NCBI GenBank assembly: GCA_934747765.1 | Contig: CAKVGZ010000001.1 | Span: 310,001 to 374,000, forward strand | Length of the DNA: 64,000 bases | Origin: an uncultured Clostridia bacterium | GTDB taxonomy: Bacteria > Bacillota > Clostridia > Christensenellales > UBA1242 | Direction of reading: 5' to 3' | Part shown: one piece after another, positions 1-7,115 of the stretch | Layout of the letters: each line of letters starts with the position of its first letter | Position numbering within the stretch: the first letter of the stretch is position 1 | Notes under the pieces: model-generated | The model's input: the letters and a program-made list of their open reading frames with translations, nothing else | The model's database searches: none | What the model was told of the DNA's origin: nothing | Made by a program: the position numbers and the translations under genes

Positions 1-1
1 A

Positions 2-208
2 ACAAAACTTCTGGGAATTATCCCAGAAGATGATGACATAACAGCTCTTTCAACCGTTGGAGGGCTTGCAAGTGGAAATGTTGCTGGACGAGCCTTCACA
101 ATTCTTTGCGAAAACTTGCACGAAGGCACAAGAAAAATCTATGATTACACCATGAAATATCGTGGACTTTTTGGAAATTTCCGAAGAAATTTAAAAAGGA
201 AGATATAA
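2..208 (+). CDS. minD: Septum site-determining ATPase MinD, C-terminal part (5' truncated by window edge)
   Basis: The open frame enters from the left edge and stops at 206-208. The visible 68 residues begin TKLLGIIPEDDDI, which matches the stretch near the end of MinD (in family members LIG-[IV]-[VIA]-PED) that precedes a Gly-rich turn. The basic tail (GLFGNFRRNLKRKI) is compatible with the membrane-targeting amphipathic helix that ends MinD. The ATPase P-loop lies outside the window. The minE-like gene starts 5 bp downstream, the usual minD-minE pairing, and supports the call. MinD oscillates or localises at the membrane and recruits MinC to keep FtsZ from assembling at the poles. Confidence 0.85.
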   Translation, partial: TKLLGIIPEDDDITALSTVGGLASGNVAGRAFTILCENLHEGTRKIYDYTMKYRGLFGNFRRNLKRKI

Positions 209-212
209 ATAT

Positions 213-452
213 ATGCGTACAATTGCAGACATTGGAACAGACAGACTTATCAACGTTCTTGTTAAAGACAAAAATCAAAGTCCGTCAAGAATTATTAACA
301 TATTAAAAAGCGAAATCACAAATGTGCTTTCGTCTTATCTTGAACTCGATGACGAAATACAAGTTTTGTTGGAATCAAAAAAGGGCAGATTATTTTTCCA
401 AGTTAATGCCACGGCAAATCGCGTGAAAGAATTTGGTCAGATTGTTAACTAG
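213..452 (+). CDS. minE: Cell division topological specificity factor MinE
   Basis: A 79-residue protein, close to the usual 80-90 residues of MinE. The central segment (IINILKSEITNVLSSYLELDDEIQVLLES) follows the MinE pattern in which a helix of the anti-MinCD region runs into the beta-strand dimerisation domain (in relatives IRKDILEVIRKYV followed by a strand with VQ). The gene starts 5 bp after minD and is presumably cotranscribed. MinE stimulates the MinD ATPase and sets the position of the division site. The AAGGAAG stretch at 196-202, inside the end of minD, is a suitable ribosome binding site. Sequence conservation of MinE is low, so the context carries part of the weight. Confidence 0.82.
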   Translation: MRTIADIGTDRLINVLVKDKNQSPSRIINILKSEITNVLSSYLELDDEIQVLLESKKGRLFFQVNATANRVKEFGQIVN

Positions 453-1150
453 GATAGAAGATTGTTTTTTTCAACTGCTTCTTTAATTGTTTCCATTGCT
501 TTTGTTTCCAATCGTGAAATGTATGAACGAGAGATTCCAAGTTTTGTTGCCACTTCACGTTGAGTCAGTGGGCGAGTGCCTTCAAGTCCATATCTATGTT
601 TTATTATTTCATATTCTCTTTCTGGAAGAGAATTTTTTATTATATTTGCCATTTTTTCTGTTAGGATGTTGTTTTCCACTGCATCAACAACTTCATCTTC
701 AATTCCAGGAATAATGTCCATAAGTTCAATGTCGTTTCCGTCTTTATCTTGACCCAAAGTTTCCTGAAGAGACATTGTTTGTTTGTGCTTTTTGTTAAGC
801 CTGATTAACATCAAAATTTCGTTTTCAATGCACCTGGCAGCATAAGTTGAAAGTTGAGTTCCCTTGTCATATTCAAAACTATTTATTGCTTTGATAAGCC
901 CAATTGAACCAACAGAAATCAAATCGTCGGCTTCTCCCGCGCCAGAATATTTTTTCACTATGTGTGCAACAAGGCGAAGATTGTGACTTATTAAAATATC
1001 CTTTGCTTGTTTGTCACCTTGCTTGAATTTTTTGAAATATTCTTTTTCTTCTTCAAGAGTCAAAGGTTTTGGAAAGCCGGACGCAGAGTTAACAAAAGAA
1101 GAAAAGACAAAAATCTTATTAATAAAAGTTATAAAGTTTTCAAAAATCAT
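449..1150 (-). CDS. sigK: RNA polymerase sporulation sigma factor SigK (late mother cell), probably pro-SigK
   Basis: A sigma-70 family protein of 233 residues. The region-2 segment (HNLRLVAHIVKKY, then DLISVGSIGLIKAI, then TYAARCIENEILM) is the SigK/SigE signature, and the region-4 helix-turn-helix (TQREVATKLGISRSYISRLE) closes the protein. I start at 1150 rather than further upstream because GGAG lies 8 nt before this ATG and because the resulting N-terminus is a short hydrophobic stretch (residues 1-25), as in the membrane-bound pro-sequence removed by SpoIVFB in Bacillus. The gene is contiguous, with no skin-type element. It converges on minE with a 4 bp overlap of the ends. SigE cannot be fully excluded, but the short hydrophobic pro-region favours SigK. 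Confidence 0.88.
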   Translation of the reverse strand: MIFENFITFINKIFVFSSFVNSASGFPKPLTLEEEKEYFKKFKQGDKQAKDILISHNLRLVAHIVKKYSGAGEADDLISVGSIGLIKAINSFEYDKGTQLSTYAARCIENEILMLIRLNKKHKQTMSLQETLGQDKDGNDIELMDIIPGIEDEVVDAVENNILTEKMANIIKNSLPEREYEIIKHRYGLEGTRPLTQREVATKLGISRSYISRLETKAMETIKEAVEKNNLLS

Positions 1151-1374
1151 ACACCTTGCTCCATTGTTTGTATTTATATGACGAAGTGTGTCGAAATTTG
1201 ACAAAAACAAGAAAATTGAAGAATTTCTTATTAACAAAATTTAACAAAATTAGACAATAATTAAATTGGCTTTTTCCCTTTTAAATAAAGGAAAAAAGAG
1301 CAATTAAACATTCAAAAATTTTTGTGCAAAATCAACAAAAACAGCAAAAATTAAAAAATTTTTTAAAAATCATT

Positions 1375-1403
1375 TTGCACTATATCTTGTGTTGTGATAG
1401 CAT
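1375..1403 (+). promoter_or_regulatory. Candidate nrdD promoter, -35 overlapping NrdR box 1
   Basis: TTGCAC at 1375-1380, a 17 bp spacer, then TAGCAT at 1398-1403. The -35 hexamer is overlapped by the NrdR-like box at 1377-1392, so binding there would block RNA polymerase. The -10 hexamer is only a fair match. Confidence 0.45.
1377..1392 (+). promoter_or_regulatory. NrdR box 1 upstream of nrdD
   Basis: GCACTATATCTTGTGT matches the established NrdR operator consensus ACACwATATmTwGTGT at 15 of 16 positions. NrdR is the universal repressor of bacterial ribonucleotide reductase genes. The nrdR gene itself is not in the window. Confidence 0.75.
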
Positions 1404-1419
1404 ATTTTTGGACGAAACA

Positions 1420-1435
1420 AGACTATATATAGTTT
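1420..1435 (+). promoter_or_regulatory. NrdR box 2 upstream of nrdD
   Basis: AGACTATATATAGTTT matches the NrdR consensus at 14 of 16 positions and lies 43 bp downstream of box 1, close to four helical turns. Paired boxes on the same face of the helix are the typical arrangement for NrdR. Confidence 0.65.
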
Positions 1436-1465
1436 GTGAAATCTAAAAAAGGAGAAGAGAAGAAA

Positions 1466-3565
1466 ATGATTAATCAAGTTTATAAAAGAGATGGAACTTT
1501 TCAAGAGTTCAATTTGGAAAAAATTGCAAATGCAATTTTTAAGGCAGCAAGGGCTTGCGGGGGAAATGACAAAGAAACAGCCGAAAATTTGGCAAAAGAA
1601 GTTGTTTTTGAACTTGAAAAACAGTTTGGAAAAAAAATTCCAACTGTTGAAGAAATTCAAAACTGCGTTGAAAAGGTTCTGATTGAAAATCGCCATGCTC
1701 AAGTTGCAAAATCTTATATTCTATATCGTGAAAAAAGAAAGCAAGCGCGCCAAAACAATGCACTCATTGGTGCAACAATTGATATGTTTGACAAATATCT
1801 TTCGGAAAAAGACTGGGCAGTTAAAGAAAATGCAAATATGCAACGTAGCATTGCAGGACTTAACAACTATGTTCGTGAAGCATTCACAAAAAGTTATTGG
1901 CTTAATGAAGTTTATCCTGACTACATTCGCGACCTTCACACAAGCGGAGCAATACATATTCATGATTTAGGTTTCTTTGGTGCCTACTGTGTTGGTTGGG
2001 ACCTGAGAGCAATTTTGGTTGACGGATTTACAGGAGTCACAGGAAAAGTCAGTTCAAATCCTCCAAAACATCTCCGTTCGTTCCTTGGTCAGATTGTTAA
2101 CGCAACATTCACCACTCAAGGTGAAACTGCAGGAGCACAAGCATGGAGCAGTTTTGACACATATTGCGCTCCATTCATTCGTGAAGACAATCTTTCTTAT
2201 GGCCAAGTTAAACAAGCACTTCAAGAATTTATTTTCAACATGAATGTCCCAACAAGAGTTGGTTTTCAATGTCCTTTTTCGAATGTCACACTTGACATAA
2301 AGGTTCCAAAAACCCTAAAAGACCAGCCTGTTATCATTGGAGGAACTCCACGAGAAACAACCTATGGTGATTATCAAAAAGAAATGGACATTTTCAACAA
2401 AGCTTTTTGTGACGTTATGCTTGAAGGTGACAGCAAAGGCAGAGTGTTCACTTTCCCAATTCCAACCATAAATGTGACAAAAGATTTGGATTGGAACAGT
2501 GAAGTTATCGACAAAGTTATGGAAATGACTTGCAAATATGGAATTCCATATTTCGCAAATTATGTGACAAGCGACCTTTCTCCAGAAGACGCGGTTTCAA
2601 TGTGTTGCAGATTAAGGCTTAATGTTAAAGAACTTAAGAAACGTGGTGGCGGGCTCTTTGGCTCGAATCCTTTGACAGGATCAATTGGTGTTGTGACAAT
2701 CAATCTTCCAAGAATTGCCTATCTTTCTTCCAACGAAGAAGAATTTATGCAAAGGCTCGACAAACTTGCCGATGCGTCAAAAGATTCGCTTGAGATTAAA
2801 AGAAAGGTTGTTGAAAAACAAACAGAAGACGGATTATATCCATATTGCAAATTCTATTTGCGAGATGTTAAAAATCGTTCTGGCGCCTATTGGTCAAATC
2901 ACTTCAACACAATTGGAATTGTTGGCATGAACGAAGCAATTATGAATTTGTTTGGCAAAGATGAAAACATAACAACAGACTTAGGGCAAGAATTTGCAAA
3001 ACGAGTTATGAATCATCTAAGAGATAAGATGATGCAATATCAAGAGGAAACAGGACACAGTTACAATCTTGAAGCAACTCCAGCAGAAGGAACAAGTGCA
3101 AGACTTGCAAAAATTGATAAAAAACGTTTTCCAAACATCATAACAGCCGGGAAAGAACAAGTTTGCTACACAAATTCAACTCAGGTTCCAGTTGAATACA
3201 CAGACGATATTTTCGAAGTTATTCGCCTTCAAGATGACCTTCAATCTTTGTATACTGGTGGAACTGTTTTGCATCTATATCTTGGAGAAAAAATTGAAGA
3301 CAAAGAAATTTGCAAAAAATTAATTCAAAAAATCTTCAACAACAACAAAATGCCATACATTTCAATAACTCCAACTTTCAGCATTTGTCCAGACCATGGA
3401 TATATTGCAGGAGAGCATTTTGAATGTCCAACTTGCGGAAAGAAAACAGAAGTTTGGAGCAGGGTTGTGGGATACTTGAGAATGGTCCAAGATTACAACG
3501 AATGCAAACGTGAAGAATATGACCTCAGAAAGAAATTCGTTATCAGAAAAGACCAAATTGTTTAG
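1466..3565 (+). CDS. nrdD: Anaerobic (class III) ribonucleoside-triphosphate reductase
   Basis: A 699-residue protein. An N-terminal ATP-cone (residues 1 to about 90, beginning MINQVYKRDGTFQEFNLEKI) gives allosteric control. At the C-terminus a probable zinc site (C641, H644, C654, C657) precedes the glycyl-radical motif RVVGYLR with the radical glycine at about G669. The enzyme reduces ribonucleoside triphosphates to dNTPs without oxygen, using formate as usual for the class. I use the ATG at 1466 because AAAAAAGGAG lies about 11 nt upstream; the GTG at 1436 has no such site. Its activase nrdG follows after 7 bp. No class I or II reductase is seen in the window. Two NrdR boxes precede it. 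Confidence 0.96.
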   Translation: MINQVYKRDGTFQEFNLEKIANAIFKAARACGGNDKETAENLAKEVVFELEKQFGKKIPTVEEIQNCVEKVLIENRHAQVAKSYILYREKRKQARQNNALIGATIDMFDKYLSEKDWAVKENANMQRSIAGLNNYVREAFTKSYWLNEVYPDYIRDLHTSGAIHIHDLGFFGAYCVGWDLRAILVDGFTGVTGKVSSNPPKHLRSFLGQIVNATFTTQGETAGAQAWSSFDTYCAPFIREDNLSYGQVKQALQEFIFNMNVPTRVGFQCPFSNVTLDIKVPKTLKDQPVIIGGTPRETTYGDYQKEMDIFNKAFCDVMLEGDSKGRVFTFPIPTINVTKDLDWNSEVIDKVMEMTCKYGIPYFANYVTSDLSPEDAVSMCCRLRLNVKELKKRGGGLFGSNPLTGSIGVVTINLPRIAYLSSNEEEFMQRLDKLADASKDSLEIKRKVVEKQTEDGLYPYCKFYLRDVKNRSGAYWSNHFNTIGIVGMNEAIMNLFGKDENITTDLGQEFAKRVMNHLRDKMMQYQEETGHSYNLEATPAEGTSARLAKIDKKRFPNIITAGKEQVCYTNSTQVPVEYTDDIFEVIRLQDDLQSLYTGGTVLHLYLGEKIEDKEICKKLIQKIFNNNKMPYISITPTFSICPDHGYIAGEHFECPTCGKKTEVWSRVVGYLRMVQDYNECKREEYDLRKKFVIRKDQIV

Positions 3566-3572
3566 GTGAAAA

Positions 3573-4253
3573 ATGAAATTTGCAGGAATTGTCAAAAATT
3601 CGTTCGTAGATTTTCCAGGTCAAATTGCAACTGTTGTTTTCACAAGTGGATGTAACTTTAATTGTTGGTACTGCCACAATCGTGAATTAATTCCTCGTTC
3701 TGAAGGAAAAATTGACGAAAGCGAAGTGTTTGAATTTTTAAATTCGCGAAAAGGCATGATTGACGGAGTTGTTGTTTCTGGCGGAGAACCAACTCTCCAT
3801 GAAGAAATTTATGATTTCATTAAAAAAATTAAAAATCTTGGACTTAAAGTGAAACTTGACACAAATGGCACCAATCCAGAAGTTTTGGAAAAATTATTGG
3901 GGGAAAATTTGTTGGATTATGTTGCCATGGACATAAAAACATCGTTTTCAAATTATGAAAAAATTGTTGGAAAAGGGAACTTTAACAAAGACAAAATTTC
4001 TAAATCAATTGACATTCTCTTGAAAGGCAAAGTCGACTATGAATTTAGAACAACGTTTGCGCCAGATATTGCAATATCTGACATTGAAGAAATTTCTCAG
4101 ATGATAAAAGGTGCAAAAATGTATGCAATTCAAAAATATAATCCGCCAAATTTGAACGTTATCAAAATTCCACACTCAAAAAGCGATTTTCTTGAGGCTC
4201 AATCCGTTTCGAAAAGATATTTAGAAAACGTTATACTTAGAAGCATTGATTAA
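3573..4253 (+). CDS. nrdG: Anaerobic ribonucleotide reductase activating protein (radical SAM)
   Basis: A 226-residue radical SAM protein with the CxxxCxxC cluster motif at C27, C31 and C34 (GCNFNCWYCHN) and the GGEP motif (VSGGEPTLHEE) that contacts the SAM amino group. It transfers a 5'-deoxyadenosyl radical to the C-terminal glycine of NrdD. It begins 7 bp after nrdD and is cotranscribed with it. A hairpin terminator overlaps its stop codon. At 226 residues it is longer than the short E. coli NrdG (about 150) and belongs to the TIGR02495-like form common in anaerobes. Confidence 0.93.
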   Translation: MKFAGIVKNSFVDFPGQIATVVFTSGCNFNCWYCHNRELIPRSEGKIDESEVFEFLNSRKGMIDGVVVSGGEPTLHEEIYDFIKKIKNLGLKVKLDTNGTNPEVLEKLLGENLLDYVAMDIKTSFSNYEKIVGKGNFNKDKISKSIDILLKGKVDYEFRTTFAPDIAISDIEEISQMIKGAKMYAIQKYNPPNLNVIKIPHSKSDFLEAQSVSKRYLENVILRSID

Positions 4254-4270
4254 AAATGCTTCTTTTTTTT
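4239..4270 (+). terminator. Intrinsic terminator of nrdDG
   Basis: Perfect 8 bp stem AGAAGCAT (4239-4246) / ATGCTTCT (4256-4263), followed by a run of eight T. The left arm lies inside the last codons of nrdG. Confidence 0.85.
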
Positions 4271-4357
4271 CAATTTCTCGTTTATAATGAAAAATAGTAA
4301 AAATTAGTTTATAAAAATATTTTTTTATGTTAAAATCATTTAAGGAGAAAGATTTTT

Positions 4358-4858
4358 GTGAAAAATGTCCTATTGGTAGGGTTAATTAATGAAGATTTAA
4401 AGAAAATTGGTTTAGCCCTTTCTTGCAAATTGGACTATTTTTATCTTAACACTGAAGATATGCTTTCTTATTCGATTCTTGACCGAATTGAAATGGAAAG
4501 AGTTTGTGGAGCAGATTACCTTAGCAACGAAGAAAAAAAAATCATATATAATTTGAACGGATATGAAAGCACAATTATATCCATGACAAATGAAACCTTT
4601 TCAAACAACTACGATGTCATCTCTTCAAGCAATAATGTGATTTATCTTAGATTGACTCAAAAACAATTTGAAAAGAGAATTGATGAACTAGAAAAATCTG
4701 GAATTGATGACGATTTTTTGAATAACTATGAATTAACCAAAATTGTTTTTAACGAAAGGGATAAATATCTCAAAAAATCAAGCAATGCGACAGTCAACTA
4801 TGACATTAAGAAACTTGATGATGTTGTTAACAATTTGGAAAAACTTATTACGGGGTGA
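4358..4858 (+). CDS. Degenerate shikimate-kinase-like protein
   Basis: A 166-residue protein with a GTG start, TAAGGAG lying 10 nt upstream. The opening (MKNVLLVGLINEDLKKIGLALSCKLDYFYLNTEDML) aligns by eye with shikimate kinase (MKNIVLIG-x4-GK[ST]-x-G-x-LA-x-[KR]-L-x5-DTD). The Walker A residues GxxxxGK[ST] are replaced by GLINEDLKK at residues 8-16, and the second Asp of the DTD shikimate site by NTE. The tail (ERDKYLKK-SSNATVNYDIKKLDDVVNNLEKLI) also follows the shikimate kinase end. I infer a kinase fold that has lost nucleotide binding. It overlaps the transketolase start, so the two are translationally coupled. Function unknown. Confidence 0.6.
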   Translation: MKNVLLVGLINEDLKKIGLALSCKLDYFYLNTEDMLSYSILDRIEMERVCGADYLSNEEKKIIYNLNGYESTIISMTNETFSNNYDVISSSNNVIYLRLTQKQFEKRIDELEKSGIDDDFLNNYELTKIVFNERDKYLKKSSNATVNYDIKKLDDVVNNLEKLITG

Positions 4859-4860
4859 AC

Positions 4861-6831
4861 ATGAAAATTGAACAAAAAGCAATAAATGTTTTAAGGTCAA
4901 TAACCGCTGAAACAATAACAAATGCAAACTCGGGTCACACAGGATCTTCTGTTGGAGCAGCAACAATTATGTATGCTCTTTTTAAAGACCACCTTGTTTT
5001 TTCACATTCAGACAGCAATTTGTTCTTAAATAGGGACAGATTTGTTTTGTCGGCAGGGCATTTGTGTCCTCTTCTATACACGGCACTCCACATGTTTGGA
5101 TTTCCTATTTCGGAAGACGACCTAAAATCTTACAGAAAATATGGAAGCATAACCCCAGGCCACCCTCACTATGGAGAAACTCCAGGAATTGAAGTGACAA
5201 CCGGACCTTTGGGGCAAGGCGTTGCAAATGGCGTGGGGCTTGCAATTGCAGAAACCATGCTTGCAGAAAGATTCAATGTTCTCGACGACCCAATTTTTTC
5301 GAACAAAACGTACGTTTTGGTGGGTGATGGATGTTTGATGGAAGGAGTTGCTCTTGAAGCAATCAGCCTTGCTGGAACGCTCAATTTAAACAACCTTATT
5401 TTGCTTTACGACCGAAATCAAATCACAATTGACGGCGACCTTCAAAAATCTAACAATGAAGACATAAAAGCAAAATTTGAAGCACAAGGATGGAATGTTT
5501 TGTATGTTGCAAACGGCAATAACTACTCGCAAGTGACTCGTGCAATTGCAAGTGCAAAACAAGCAAAAAAACCAACAATAATTGTTTTTGACACCATCAT
5601 TGGATATGAAACAAAATATGAAGGGCAAAACATTATTCATGGAAAACCTTTATCAGCAGAAGAACTGATGGAATACAAAAAGAAACTTGAAATTGATTCT
5701 CCACCATTCACAGTCCCAAAAGACGTTAAGGCAAATTGCAAACTGACTGCCGACAAAAATTTCCAAACAGAAATGAATTGGAGAAGAAAAGTCAACTTAT
5801 ATTCAAAAACAAATCCTGAGTTATACAAACAACTTTCTGCGTTTCTTGAAACCAAACCTGTTGACGTTGAAAAAATTGTTGGAAACAAAATCAAAGAGAA
5901 AAAAATCAGCGGGCGAACTGCAAATCACATAATTTTGAATTTACTTGCCGAAAAATATCCAAACATTGTTGGTGGAACTGCAGATGTTGCATCTTCAACA
6001 AAAAGTTATATTGAAGACGGGGGCGAATATTCGAAAGATTTCAGACGTGGACGAAACATTTATTTTGGTGTTAGAGAACACGCAATGTCGGCAATTGCAA
6101 ACGGAATCAGTTTGTATGCTGGGCTGAAAGTTTTTGTTTCAACTTTCTTTTCATTTTCAAATTATCTATTCCCAGCCCTTCGCATGAGCGCAATTATGAA
6201 ACAGCCAATTTTATACTTTTTTACTCATGACAGCATCATGGTTGGCGAGGATGGAGAAACACATCAGCCAATCGAACAGCTTGGGGCAATCAGACAAACT
6301 CCGGACATCAACGTTGTTCGTCCATGTTGTGTTGCTGAACTTATTGCGGGTTATAATTTGGCATTGAATGGTGACAAGCCAACTTGTTTTATACTTTCAA
6401 AGCAAGAACTTCCAGACCAAAATGCAACTGTTGCAAATGCAAGCAAAGGCGGATACATTTTGGAAAAGGACAGCGGAAAAATTGGACTTGCAATTTATGC
6501 AACTGGAAGCGAAGTTGAACTTGCACTGAGCGTGAAAAAAGAAATGAACAAACTAGGAGTCAAAGTTGCTGTTGTTTCATTCCCTTGTTTAGAAGTGTTT
6601 GAAAAACAATCGGAACAATACAAAAATGCATGTTTAATCAAAGATGCCAAAGCAAGAATCGCAATCGAAGCGTCGTCAGACACTGTTTGGTACAAATATC
6701 TTGGCGACAATGGCAAATTGATCAACATAACAAGTTTTGGGAAAAGTGGTCGCGGAGCAGAGGTTTACAAGAAATTTGGATTCTCTGTTGCAAACATCAA
6801 AAAAGAAATTTCCAAAATATTAAAAATATAA
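4861..6831 (+). CDS. tkt: Transketolase
   Basis: A full-length transketolase of about 656 residues in one chain: N-terminal thiamine-diphosphate domain (GHTGSSVGAATIMYALF, HPHYGETPGIEVTTGPLGQG, then VGDGCLMEG, the GDG-x-N-type cofactor motif), a pyrimidine-binding domain (TADVASSTKS, FGVREHAMSAIANGISL) and the C-terminal domain. It transfers two-carbon ketol units in the pentose phosphate pathway and supplies erythrose-4-phosphate. GTG at 4855 is an alternative start two codons upstream; ATG at 4861 follows GGGGTG closely. The gene overlaps or abuts the stop of the shikimate-kinase-like gene. Confidence 0.95.
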   Translation: MKIEQKAINVLRSITAETITNANSGHTGSSVGAATIMYALFKDHLVFSHSDSNLFLNRDRFVLSAGHLCPLLYTALHMFGFPISEDDLKSYRKYGSITPGHPHYGETPGIEVTTGPLGQGVANGVGLAIAETMLAERFNVLDDPIFSNKTYVLVGDGCLMEGVALEAISLAGTLNLNNLILLYDRNQITIDGDLQKSNNEDIKAKFEAQGWNVLYVANGNNYSQVTRAIASAKQAKKPTIIVFDTIIGYETKYEGQNIIHGKPLSAEELMEYKKKLEIDSPPFTVPKDVKANCKLTADKNFQTEMNWRRKVNLYSKTNPELYKQLSAFLETKPVDVEKIVGNKIKEKKISGRTANHIILNLLAEKYPNIVGGTADVASSTKSYIEDGGEYSKDFRRGRNIYFGVREHAMSAIANGISLYAGLKVFVSTFFSFSNYLFPALRMSAIMKQPILYFFTHDSIMVGEDGETHQPIEQLGAIRQTPDINVVRPCCVAELIAGYNLALNGDKPTCFILSKQELPDQNATVANASKGGYILEKDSGKIGLAIYATGSEVELALSVKKEMNKLGVKVAVVSFPCLEVFEKQSEQYKNACLIKDAKARIAIEASSDTVWYKYLGDNGKLINITSFGKSGRGAEVYKKFGFSVANIKKEISKILKI

Positions 6832-6838
6832 AAAACAG

Positions 6839-6870
6839 ACGCCGTAAGTTGATACTTTACGGCGTTGTTC
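6839..6870 (+). terminator. Hairpin behind transketolase
   Basis: ACGCCGTAA (6839-6847) pairs with TTACGGCGT (6857-6865). The T-rich tail is weak (TGTTC), so this may be a weak terminator or mRNA-end stabiliser. Confidence 0.5.
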
Positions 6871-6961
6871 AGGTAAAGAAGTTATCCAAAATTCATGGAA
6901 CTTTTCTTTACATCATTATCTTATGCCGAAACGGGAATTTTATTCAAAAATTTTTAGCAAC

Positions 6962-7042
6962 GGGGAAGCATTGATAATTTGCTTGCAAATTATTGCGCTT
7001 ACGTTGTAAGCGCCTACGCTTCGCGTAGCAATGCTTCCCCCC
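6962..7042. repeat. Cloverleaf-type structured intergenic repeat, copy A
   Basis: An outer stem GGGGAAGCATTG (6962-6973) / CAATGCTTCCCC (7029-7040) encloses three perfect hairpins that follow one another with at most one unpaired base: ATAATTTGC-TT-GCAAATTAT (6974-6993), GCGCTTAC-GTT-GTAAGCGC (6995-7013) and CTACGC-TTC-GCGTAG (7014-7028). The right arm is followed by CCTA. A second element with the same plan lies at 55272-55358. Copy A stands between transketolase and ftsK. It is too symmetric for a tRNA (no T-loop or anticodon-loop consensus). Function unknown. Confidence 0.85.
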
Positions 7043-7098
7043 TATATCAAAAAAACATAAAAAAATTCATTTTTTCTATTTTATCTTTGATAACTTTG

Positions 7099-7107
7099 TG
7101 ATATAAT
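7099..7107 (+). promoter_or_regulatory. Extended -10 promoter of ftsK, almost leaderless
   Basis: TGATATAAT is an extended -10 (TG-N-TATAAT, hexamer 7102-7107). The ATG of ftsK is 8 nt further on, so transcription would begin about 1-2 nt before it. There is no Shine-Dalgarno sequence (CGTTTTGT precedes the ATG). Confidence 0.55.
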
Positions 7108-7115
7108 CGTTTTGT

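Larger units (their letters stand above)
1151..1465. other. Intergenic region between divergent sigK and nrdD
   Basis: AT-rich, no credible gene. It holds an imperfect inverted repeat of TTTTTCC/GGAAAAAA type around 1269-1298 and the nrdD control region at 1375-1435 (listed separately). No clear sporulation sigma promoter for sigK could be assigned. Confidence 0.6.

Noticed and set aside
6962..7042. tRNA gene or ordinary terminator
   Set aside because: Loops of 2-3 bases cannot hold an anticodon or T loop, and no T run follows.
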